Below, piece by piece: positions 26,058-34,300 of a DNA stretch of 64,000 bases (the stretch's first letter is position 1; each line of letters starts with the position of its first letter). The notes under the pieces were generated by a model that saw only the letters and a program-made list of their open reading frames with translations, was not told where the DNA came from and made no database searches. Made by a program: the position numbers and the translations under genes. The stretch is from Streptomyces radicis. Lineage in GTDB: Bacteria > Actinomycetota > Actinomycetes > Streptomycetales > Streptomycetaceae. Location of the stretch: NCBI RefSeq assembly GCF_003626575.1, contig NZ_RBDY01000011.1:62001-126000 (forward strand). Reading direction: 5' to 3'.

Positions 26058-27844
26058 CTGGCCTCCGCCATCAGGGGGTTGGGGGCGTCGAAGTAGACGG
26101 ACTGGGCGTCGAGCGGGGCCAGGACCTCGTCGATGCCGTGGAGGCGCGTGAACAGGTTGCTCTTGCACGGCAGCGTCGGCGCCGTGAGCCAGCGCCGCGC
26201 CAGCCGGTCGCCGCCGGGCCCGGCCTCGGCGAGGGCGGGCAGCGCGGCGGCGAGGCGCACGCGCAGCGCGTCGATCAGGTCGGCCTCGCGGGCGAGGCCC
26301 TCGGCGGCCAGGCAACCCACGGGCGCGAGCGCCTGGTTGCGCAGCAGGTAGTAGGACAGGCGGTCGTCGGCGAGCGCGTCGTCCACGACGGCGAGCGTCG
26401 ATGAGGCGGCGCCGGACGTGGCCAGCAGCCCGGGGAGGTGGGAACGCGCCAGGTAGTAGCCCTGGTTGTCGCGGAACGCGCCCCCGGTCACGCGGCCTTC
26501 GGCGTCCAGGCGGACCAGGGTGTTCTGCTGGTGGCCCTCGAGGCCGATGCCGGTCTCGGCGTAGAGGCGCAGCATGGGCACGAGGACCCGGTCGGTGTAG
26601 TCGGCCACCCAGCACTCCGCCGCGCCGGGGCCGAGCGCGGACACCAGCGTGCCGAGCGCGCTGCGCCCGAGCCCTGGGCGCGGGGCCACCAGGCCCGCGA
26701 GGCACCGGAGTTGGCCCACGCCTGGCGGCACCTCGCGCACCGCGACATCGAGGCCCGTGACGTCGGGGCCCCCGGGGCGGCCAGGCTCGTCCACCGCGAT
26801 CCAGGCGGGGTCGCGGGTGATGGCGAAGCCGGGGTGCGCCGCGAACGTCGCCGCGCCGTGGCCCGCGTCGAGCAGCCGGTTGATCTCGAGGCCCCGGGTC
26901 AGCTCCGTACGCGTGGACTCCCGGCGGGAGTTGGTCAGCCGCAGGCCCAGCGAGAGCTTGAGCATCACGGGCGCGCCGGGCCGGTAGACGGTGCGCAGGC
27001 TTGACGTCGGCCACCAGTGGGGGCCCAGCTCGCCCAGCGGCTCCAACGCGCCCGACGCGACGAGGGCGGCGATCCTCGGCCTGTGCGGCAGGTCGTGGGC
27101 CTGCCACGGGTGGGCGGGGATCAGCAACCGCCCGTCGGGGGCCGGGTGTTCGGCCAGGTCGGCCATGAGCTGGACGGTGTCGCGCCCGCCCAGCGAGGGC
27201 GCGCCCACCACGGCGTCGTGCGAGACGACCGAGGGGTCGGCGGCGAACCAGTGCAGCCGGAAGGAGCCCCGCAGCTCGGGCGAGTACCGCGCCGCGTCGC
27301 GGTCGGAGACGCCGTCCCGGCTCTTGGGCGCCGGGTGGAGCAAGTGGCCGAGCAGCAGGGCCTGTTCGGCGTCGAGGAAGCCGTCGACCTCGGGCGGCGG
27401 CGCCGGGGCGGCGCGGCGCGCGGCGACGAAGGCGGTGACGCGGCGGACGGACTCGGCGGTGCGCTCGACGAGGTCGGCCGCCTCCCCCCGGGGAACGCCG
27501 CCCGCGCGCCGCCCGCCCTCCACCGTGGCCTCGGCGGCCAGCAGCGCCACCGCGGTGACGGGGTCGGCGCTGCCGCCGAGCGGCCCGCCGGGGCCTCGCA
27601 GGGTGACGGGGCCGAAACGGTGCCAGCCGGTCGCCGACCAGTGCGTCAGCTCGGCTTCCAGGGTCAGGCCCGAGGTGGGCAGCGCGACGCGGACGGGACC
27701 CGAGGGCCGCGCGGGCGCGTTCTCCTGGAGCCAGCAGCGCAACACGGCCTCCAGATGGGCGTGTTCGGCGGCGGCGCGCGGGTCGGCCGCGTCGAGCAGG
27801 TCGGCGCCCTGGGCCGCGGTCGTGGTCGTGGGCGAGGGGCTCAT
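26054..27844 (-). CDS. IucA/IucC-family NIS siderophore synthetase (first of two)
   Basis: This 596-residue NRPS-independent siderophore (NIS) synthetase activates a carboxylate as an adenylate and condenses it with an amine or hydroxylamine. Diagnostic blocks are GHLLHPAPKSRDGVS (about residues 160-175), LIPAHPWQAHDLP, SSLRTVYRPGAPVMLKLSL and EGHQQNTLVRLD, ending with FRDNQGYYLAR. CAGGAGAG precedes the ATG by about 7 nt, and the ATG overlaps the previous stop as ATGA. A pair of NIS enzymes with one acyltransferase suggests a citrate- or dicarboxylate-hydroxamate siderophore with two sequential couplings (inference). Carboxylate type (A, B or C) is not assigned. Confidence 0.93.
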   Translation of the reverse strand: MSPSPTTTTAAQGADLLDAADPRAAAEHAHLEAVLRCWLQENAPARPSGPVRVALPTSGLTLEAELTHWSATGWHRFGPVTLRGPGGPLGGSADPVTAVALLAAEATVEGGRRAGGVPRGEAADLVERTAESVRRVTAFVAARRAAPAPPPEVDGFLDAEQALLLGHLLHPAPKSRDGVSDRDAARYSPELRGSFRLHWFAADPSVVSHDAVVGAPSLGGRDTVQLMADLAEHPAPDGRLLIPAHPWQAHDLPHRPRIAALVASGALEPLGELGPHWWPTSSLRTVYRPGAPVMLKLSLGLRLTNSRRESTRTELTRGLEINRLLDAGHGAATFAAHPGFAITRDPAWIAVDEPGRPGGPDVTGLDVAVREVPPGVGQLRCLAGLVAPRPGLGRSALGTLVSALGPGAAECWVADYTDRVLVPMLRLYAETGIGLEGHQQNTLVRLDAEGRVTGGAFRDNQGYYLARSHLPGLLATSGAASSTLAVVDDALADDRLSYYLLRNQALAPVGCLAAEGLAREADLIDALRVRLAAALPALAEAGPGGDRLARRWLTAPTLPCKSNLFTRLHGIDEVLAPLDAQSVYFDAPNPLMAEAR

Positions 27845-29754
27845 CGGGCACTCTCCTGAGGGGGCCGAGCGGCGGCGAGCGGGTTGGGGTGGGTGCCGTT
27901 GGGGTACAGCGCGTGGCGCAGCGCCCGGTCGGTGTAGCGGGTGACGACGAGCCGGTCGCGGTTGAGGCCGTAGCGCGGGATGCGCGGGATCAGCAGGTCG
28001 TAGGCGGCGAAGCGGTCGGCGAGCTCGGGGAAGCGGGCCTGGAAGGCGAGGATGGTCTCGCGGACCATCGCCCAGAACTTCCCCTCGGGAACGCCGAGTT
28101 GATCGGCGCACAGCGGGGCCAGATAGCGGAAGTGGCCCACGAAGACCTGGTCCATCACATGCTGGCGGATGATCGAGGGGTGCTTGCGCGGCAGGATGTG
28201 GCCGTGGCTGTCGGGCTCGGGGCCGCGCTCGGGCACGTCGTCGAAGGACACGCAGACGTCGTCGACGAAGTCCTTGAGGAACAGGCGGCGCGGGACGTCG
28301 CGTTCGTCGTAGCCCAACAGGGTGTTCTGGCCATGGGGGTTGAACGTCACCCCGTAGCGGTAGAGCACGTGCAGCAGCGGGTCGAGCAGGGTGCCGAACA
28401 GGTGCCGTAGCCACTGCTCGGGCGGCAGCCCCGAGGCGCGCACCAGCGCGGCGACGAACGCGTCACCCGCGCTGTCCACGTGCAGCAGCGAGGCGAACGT
28501 CCGTACCCGCTCGGCGGGTTCGGCACGCGAGGAGACCGACTCACGCCATATGCAGCCCAGCGTCTCCAGGTGCTGGTAGGGCACATCGGGGAACGTGTCG
28601 AGGTAGGGGTGGCGCACCGTGACCGAGGCGACCTCGCCGAGGAACACCGTCCTGGTCTCATCGGCGAGCAGCGGGTCGCGGTCGAGCAGGCCGCGGAGCC
28701 ACTGGGTGACGGCGGGCGCCCCCGAGGTGCAGTGCGGCGGAATCCCGCGCCACACCAGGGTGTTGAGGATCTTCAGCGGCAGCTTGACGTCATAGCGGCC
28801 TGGGTTGCTGACGTTGGCCATGGTGCGGATGGACTGGCCCGGCAGATAGGCGTCGGGGCTCTCGCCGAGCGGCACGATGCGGCGCTGGGCGATGTCGGCG
28901 GCGTGCAGGATCTGCACGGCGTGGTCCCACTGCCAGGGGTGCACGGGCATCCACACGAAGCTCTCGGGCGCGAGCCCGGCGCGTTCGAGCACGGCGGTGA
29001 AGTCGGCGCGCGTCCCCTCGTCCAACTCCCGGGAGAGCACGTCGCGTTCGGACAGCTCGGGGGTGGCGCGGAACTCCGCGAGGCCCCGGTGGACGGCCAG
29101 CCAGCGCAGCTGGACGGGCCGCGCGGACTCGGGCGCGTAGGCGCGCACCTGGGAGGCCGAGAAGCCGATGCGCCCCTTGTTGGCCACCAGCAGGTTGTGC
29201 CCGGTCATGCGGCACTCCAACTCGGCGTGCCCCAGGGCCAGTAGCTCGGTCGCGCGCTCCCCGCCGCGGGTGGCGCGCGCGGCGTCGACGGCCTGGGTGG
29301 CGGCCAGCTCGGTGAAGTAGGTGGCGATGGTGGAGGCGTCGGTGCCCAGCGTGGAGGCCGCGTCCAGCAGGAACCGCTGGACGTCCCAGGCGGGCTCGGC
29401 GATGGAGTTCCCCAGCATGCCGGTGGCGGTGCGGGTGATCGAGCCGGGGTCCACGCGCAGCCAGCCGAACGCGCCGGGCGCGGCGGAGAACACATAGGTC
29501 GTCCCGCTGTCGAGGTCGACCCGGTAGCGGCCGGGCTCCGTCTCGACCGCCTTGAGCATGTCCTCGAAGCACCACTCGCCCAGGGCCTTGGCGAGCAGCC
29601 GACGGCCCGACTCGCGCCAGGCCGCGGGGGTGACCTCGGGCAGCTCGGGCACCTCGGGCAGCTTGGGGACCTCGGGCAGCTTGGGGACGGGGTGCCCCGG
29701 CGATGTCGGCTCCTCGGCCGTCCGGTCGTCGGCGGTGGGGTGGCGCTGGGGCAT
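27841..29754 (-). CDS. IucA/IucC-family NIS siderophore synthetase (second; DesD-like motifs)
   Basis: This 637-residue NIS synthetase shows motifs GHNLLVANKGRIGFS, PVHPWQWDHAVQIL, SIRTMANVSNPGRYDVKLPL and GVTFNPHGQNTLLGYD, the core ATP and substrate sites of the family. The N-terminus carries a short LPEV-type repeat not expected in the family. The ATG at 29754 follows CGGAG with a 7-nt gap; GTG 29814 is possible if the message is leaderless, since it lies only 5 bp from the iron box. It is the first gene of the operon with the other synthetase and the acyltransferase. Expression should rise in iron starvation when DmdR/IdeR leaves the iron box. Confidence 0.92.
   Translation of the reverse strand: MPQRHPTADDRTAEEPTSPGHPVPKLPEVPKLPEVPELPEVTPAAWRESGRRLLAKALGEWCFEDMLKAVETEPGRYRVDLDSGTTYVFSAAPGAFGWLRVDPGSITRTATGMLGNSIAEPAWDVQRFLLDAASTLGTDASTIATYFTELAATQAVDAARATRGGERATELLALGHAELECRMTGHNLLVANKGRIGFSASQVRAYAPESARPVQLRWLAVHRGLAEFRATPELSERDVLSRELDEGTRADFTAVLERAGLAPESFVWMPVHPWQWDHAVQILHAADIAQRRIVPLGESPDAYLPGQSIRTMANVSNPGRYDVKLPLKILNTLVWRGIPPHCTSGAPAVTQWLRGLLDRDPLLADETRTVFLGEVASVTVRHPYLDTFPDVPYQHLETLGCIWRESVSSRAEPAERVRTFASLLHVDSAGDAFVAALVRASGLPPEQWLRHLFGTLLDPLLHVLYRYGVTFNPHGQNTLLGYDERDVPRRLFLKDFVDDVCVSFDDVPERGPEPDSHGHILPRKHPSIIRQHVMDQVFVGHFRYLAPLCADQLGVPEGKFWAMVRETILAFQARFPELADRFAAYDLLIPRIPRYGLNRDRLVVTRYTDRALRHALYPNGTHPNPLAAARPPQESAR
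29641..29694. repeat. 18-bp tandem repeat encoding LPEV-type units
   Basis: Three 18-bp units start at 29641, 29659 and 29677 inside the N-terminal part of the NIS synthetase gene. The encoded sequence is KLPEVPKLPEVPELPEV, a Pro-rich hexapeptide repeat before the enzyme domain. It is likely a flexible, length-variable linker. Confidence 0.8.
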
Positions 29755-29818
29755 CGAGCGGCTCCGGGGGAGGGTGGGGCTGGGGCGAACGGGCTCCGCG
29801 CCCGAGACCCGCACAAGA

Positions 29819-29837
29819 TTAGGTTAGCCTTGCCTTA
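29819..29837. promoter_or_regulatory. Iron box (DmdR/IdeR-type operator)
   Basis: TTAGGTTAGCCTTGCCTTA matches the actinomycete iron-box consensus TTAGGTTAGGCTAACCTAA at 15 of 19 positions. It is directly upstream of the NIS operon and could cover the -10 element TAATCT on the minus strand. Iron-loaded DmdR/IdeR is expected to repress here. Confidence 0.85.
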
Positions 29838-29906
29838 GGGGCAACGGCGCCCCTGACGCCCACTCAACGGCCCTTTCATGGCCCGGCGTTGCCTCTCGGT
29901 GGGAGG

Positions 29907-30740
29907 CTACGTTCCCGAGGGTCCCTCGCGATGGAGGAGACGGCGGGTGATCAGCTCCGTCGTGACGGCCACGGCGACCGTCTGGACGGCCATCAGGGCG
30001 ATCAGCACGAACAGTTGAGCGGCCCCCGCCATCAACGGGCTCGCCCCGGCGAGCAGCATGCCGACGAACGCGCCCGGCAGGGTGACAAGGCCCACCGTGC
30101 GCGTCTGGTCGAGCCCCGGCACCAGCGCCTCGGACGCGGCCGGGCGCGCCACCTCCCACCTGGCGTCCCGCACCAGGAACCCCAGGGCCAGCGCGGCCTC
30201 CACCTCGCCGCGCCGCGCCGCCAGCTCGTCCAGGGCGCGCCGCCCGGCCAGCACCGTCGCGGTGAGGGCGCCGCCGATGAGGATGCCGGTCACCGGGATG
30301 AGGCTGAGCCCCTCGGGCGGGACGAGCCCGGTGAGCAGGAACACCGCCACGACCGGCGCCACCGAGCCCGCTATCGGGGCCGCCGTCAGCCACCCCGTAC
30401 GGTTCGCGGTCAGCCGCCTGCCCGCCGTGCGCACCGCGACCGCGAACATCACCGCCACGAACGCCAGCACGCCCGCCGCCGATGTCACCGCCCAGGTGAT
30501 CACCAGGGAGACGAGGGACAGTTGCAACGCGGCGCGCGCGCCGGCGATCAGCATCGCGCGCCAGGCGCCCGGCGCGTCGTCCACGCCGCCGTGCGCGCCC
30601 CCGCCCGCGCCCCGGCCCGTTCCGGCCCCCGGGGTGAGCCGCCACAGCGCCGCAACCGTCGCGGCGGCGATCAGCAGGAGGCACAGCACGACCCCCAGGG
30701 TGGGGCTCACCGAGACCAGGGAGGGCGCGCCGTTCGTCAC
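29907..30740 (-). CDS. FetB/UPF0014-type ABC permease
   Basis: This 277-residue membrane protein matches the UPF0014/FetB family, in which E. coli FetB works with the ATPase FetA in iron export. Features are about seven hydrophobic segments and the family blocks ARAALQLSLVSLVITW, VTGILIGGALTATVLAGRRALDEL, EVEAALALGFLVRDA and GLVTLPGAFVGMLLAGASPL. The start is GTG 30740 with a weak ribosome site. It is upstream of the iron box in the same direction, but no FetA-like ATPase gene is adjacent, so the partner must be elsewhere. Location beside a siderophore operon supports a metal role; the box itself probably serves the downstream operon rather than this gene. Confidence 0.8.
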   Translation of the reverse strand: MTNGAPSLVSVSPTLGVVLCLLLIAAATVAALWRLTPGAGTGRGAGGGAHGGVDDAPGAWRAMLIAGARAALQLSLVSLVITWAVTSAAGVLAFVAVMFAVAVRTAGRRLTANRTGWLTAAPIAGSVAPVVAVFLLTGLVPPEGLSLIPVTGILIGGALTATVLAGRRALDELAARRGEVEAALALGFLVRDARWEVARPAASEALVPGLDQTRTVGLVTLPGAFVGMLLAGASPLMAGAAQLFVLIALMAVQTVAVAVTTELITRRLLHREGPSGT

Positions 30741-31030
30741 CCGCCCACTGTAGAAGCGGCGCGCGACGGCGCACAGGGGCGGCGAAGGCCGCCGTCCGAG
30801 CCGATAGCAAACGTTCGCCTACGTGTATACCGGGGTCATGGGCCGCCGGGTGGGGCGCCCGGGCTGGGGTGTCGGCCAGGGGCGGCCCCGGGTCCGCCGG
30901 AAGGCGGCCGCGCAGAAGAATCCCCTCCATGACCTGGTGAGAAGACTCGTGGAGACCCACACGGCACGCGCGGAGCACGGTCTTTCGCCCGCACCCGACG
31001 CCTGTCTCGTCACCGATGGAGTGAACCCAG
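30741..31030. other. Divergent intergenic region before the PKS cluster
   Basis: No clear gene is seen. A GGCGGC-GAAG-GCCGCC hairpin lies at 30778-30793. A relatively AT-rich pocket (30799-30830, with GTATAC) may hold promoters for the divergent genes, but no good -35/-10 pair is obvious. A 92-codon open frame from 30823 lacks a ribosome site and family features. Confidence 0.55.
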
Positions 31031-31246
31031 ATGAGCCTTCCCGAACCGAATGTGATCCTGCGCGGTGGGCCCCTCCGAGGGGCCGATCCGCAGCGCCTTA
31101 GGCATGTCCTCGACATCGAGATGACGCTCAAGATCCCGGTCGGCAACGCCTACGAGCACTTCAGGCCCACTCCGGAGACGGTCCTGCACGACGGGAGCGA
31201 GCTGCGGGTCTTCGAGTGGACCCGCCGCACCTACGTCGCCGAGTGA
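31031..31246 (+). CDS. Small DUF5988-like protein preceding the PKS genes
   Basis: This small protein has 71 residues, with the core VILRGGPLRGADPQRLRHV followed by VGNAYEHFRPTPETV and ending LRVFEWTRRTYVAE. The pattern is recalled as that of the DUF5988 family, small actinobacterial proteins often coded beside PKS or NRPS genes; this is family recognition from memory, not a search. GGAG lies 9 nt before the ATG. There is no signal peptide or membrane segment. It is 153 bp before the first PKS gene in the same direction and may be the first gene of that operon. Function is unknown. Confidence 0.72.
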   Translation: MSLPEPNVILRGGPLRGADPQRLRHVLDIEMTLKIPVGNAYEHFRPTPETVLHDGSELRVFEWTRRTYVAE

Positions 31247-31399
31247 CCGCACCCCGACCGGGGCGGTAGCCGGAGCCCCTCCCCCTGGGCACCGGCTGTC
31301 CCCACCGCCCCACCCCTTCCGTCCCCGAAACCCGCACCACGCGCCGTCCCCTCCCGTGCGCCCACCCACCCTTCCGCTTGCCTGTGGGGAGTTCCTCCG

Positions 31400-34300
31400 G
31401 TGTCTGAGAACGAAAAGAAGCTGCGTGACTATCTCAGGCTGGTCACCGCCGATCTCCGCCAGACCCGGCAGCGCCTCGGGGAGGCGGAGACGCGACGCCA
31501 CGAGCCCGTCGCCGTGGTCGCGATGGCCTGCCGCTACCCCGGAGGCGTCGACTCGCCCGAGGCCCTGGCCCGCCTGCTCGACGAGGGCGCCGAGGCCGTC
31601 TCGCCGCTGCCCGCCGACCGCGGCTGGGACCTGGAAGGGCTCTACGACCCCGACCCGCTGAGCGCGGGCAAGAGCTATGTGCGCGGCGGCGGATTCCTGC
31701 ACGACGCAAGCGAGTTCGACGCCGACCTCTTCGGGATACCGCCGCGCGAGGCGCTGGCGATGGACCCCCAGCAACGCCTACTGCTCCAGGTCTCATGGGA
31801 GGCCTTCGAACGCGCCGGGCTGCCCGCCGCCGAGCTGCGCGGCGGGTCCGTCGGCGTCTTCGTCGGCGCCATGCCCCAGGACTACGCGCCCCGCCACGGC
31901 CACCCCGCGGCGCGCGACCTGGAGGGCTATCTCGCGATCGGCAACACCACGAGCGTGATGTCGGGCCGCATCGCCTACACGTTCGGGCTGCGAGGGCCCG
32001 CGCTCACCGTGGACACCGCCTGCTCGTCCTCGCTCGTCGCCCTGCATGTCGCGGTGCAGGCGCTGCGGCGCGGCGAGTGCGCGCTGGCGCTCGCCGGGGG
32101 CGTCACCGTGATGTCCGCGCCCAACTGGCTGGTGGAGCTGAGCCGTCAGCAGGGCCTGGCGCCCGACGGCCGCTCGAAGGCGTTCTCGGCGGCGGCCGAC
32201 GGGTTCGGCCCCGCCGAGGGCGTCGGCATGATCCTGCTCGAGCGGCTCTCGGACGCCAGACGCCACGGGCACCGGGTGCTCGCCGTGATCCGTGGCTCTG
32301 CTGTCAACCAGGACGGCGCGTCCAACGGCCTGACCGCCCCCAACGGCGAGGCACAGCGCGAGGTTGTCGGAAGAGCCCTGGCCGACGCCCGCCTCGGCCC
32401 GGCCGATGTGGACGCCGTCGAGGCCCATGGCACGGGGACGCGCCTCGGCGACCCGATCGAGGCCCAGGCGCTCATCTCCTCCTACGGCGAAGGGCGTTCG
32501 GCCGACCGGCCGCTGCTGCTCGGCTCCGTCAAGTCCAACATCGGCCACACCCAGGCGGCGGCGGGTGTGGCCGGAGTCATGAAGATGGTCCTCGCCCTGC
32601 GCTCGGGCGTGCTGCCCCGCACCCTGCACGCGGACGAGCCCTCGCCCCACATCGACTGGGACGCCGGGGTCCTCCGGCTGCTGACCGAGCCCGCGGAGTG
32701 GCCGGAGACCGGCAGGCCGCGGCGGGCGGCCGTCTCGTCGTTCGGCATCAGCGGCACCAACGCGCATCTGATCCTGGAGGAGGCCGAGCCCGCCGCCACC
32801 CCCGCCGCCGCTCCCGCCGCCGACCCCGCGGTCGTGCCCTGGGTCGTCTCGGCCCGCGGCGCCGACGCCCTGCGCGGACAGGCCGCCCGGCTGAGGGAGT
32901 TCGCCGACGGCGTTGACGGCGTTGACGGCGCCGATGTGTCCGCCGTGGACGTGGGCTGGTCCCTCGCCCGCACCCGCACCGCCCTCGACCACAGGGCCGT
33001 CGTCCTGGGCGGCGACCCCGACGCGTTGAGAGCCGGGCTCGACGCCCTCGCCCAGGGCGCGGAACGCCCGGGTCTCATCACCGGCACCCCCCGCGGCAAC
33101 GGCGCGGGCGTGGGCCTGCTCTTCGCCGGACAGGGTGCCCAACGCCCGGGCATGGGCCGGGAGTTGTACCGGGCGTTCCCGGCGTTCGCCGCCGCGTGGG
33201 ACGAGGTGCGCGCGGTCCTCGACGACCTGCTGCCCGGGCCGTTGAACGCCGTCGCGTTCGACGGTGACGAGGAGACCCTGCGCCGCACGGAGTGGGCCCA
33301 ACCGGTGCTGTTCGCCTACGAGGTGGCCCTCTCCCGGCTGATCGCCTCCCTCGGGGTCAGGCCCGATCTGGTGGCGGGCCACTCGGTCGGCGAGATCGCC
33401 GTCGCGCACACCACCGGCATCCTCTCCCTCGAGGACGCCTGCACCCTGGCCGTCGCCCGCGGCCGTCTGATGCAGCAACTCCCCGAGGGCGGCGCCATGG
33501 TGGCCGTCGCCGCCCCCGAGGGCGACGTCATCGCCGCGCTGGCCGGGCACGAGGACGAGGCGGGGATCGCCGCCGTCAACGGGCCCAGCGCCGTGGTCGT
33601 CTCGGGCGCCGAGCCCGTGGTGCTGCGCGTCGCCGACGCGTTCGCGGCGCGCGGCGTCAAGACCCGTCGGCTGCGGGTGAGTCACGCGTTCCACTCGCCG
33701 CTGATGGACCCCATGCTCCATGAATTCCGCACCGTGGTGGAGCGGTTGGAGTATCGCGCGCCCCAGGCTCCCGCCGTCTCCACCCTGACGGGGCGATGGG
33801 CGGCCGAGGGGGACCTGGCCTCGCCCGACTACTGGGTGCGGCACGTCCGCGAGGGCGTGCGCTTCGCCGACGCCGTGGCCGCCCTCGAGGCCGAGGGCGT
33901 CACCCACCTGCTGGAGATCGGCCCCGACGGAACGCTCAGCGGCCTGGCCGCCGAGGCCCTGGCCCGCCCCGACGCGACGGTGCGCTGCCCCCTGGGCCGC
34001 AAGGACAGGCCCGAGCCCATGGCCCTGATCGAGGGCCTGGCCCGCGGCTGGGTCACGGGCGCCGACGTCGACTGGGCCGCGCTCTGCCCCGGCGGGCGCG
34101 AGGTCGAGCTGCCGACCTACGCGTTCCAGCGCGAGCGCTTCTGGCTCGAACTCCCCGAGATCGGCGGGCGGTTCGCGGACGCCGGGGACAACGACCCGGG
34201 CGAGGCGCGCTTCTGGGACGCCGTGGAGAGGGGCGACGCCGCCGCCCTCGCCGACGCGCTCGAACTCGACGGCGACCCCGAGCCAGGGTTCGGCGCCCTG

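Noticed and set aside
30823..31101. 92-codon open frame before the small DUF5988-like gene
   Set aside because: No ribosome site, atypical codon use, overlaps the better supported small gene.
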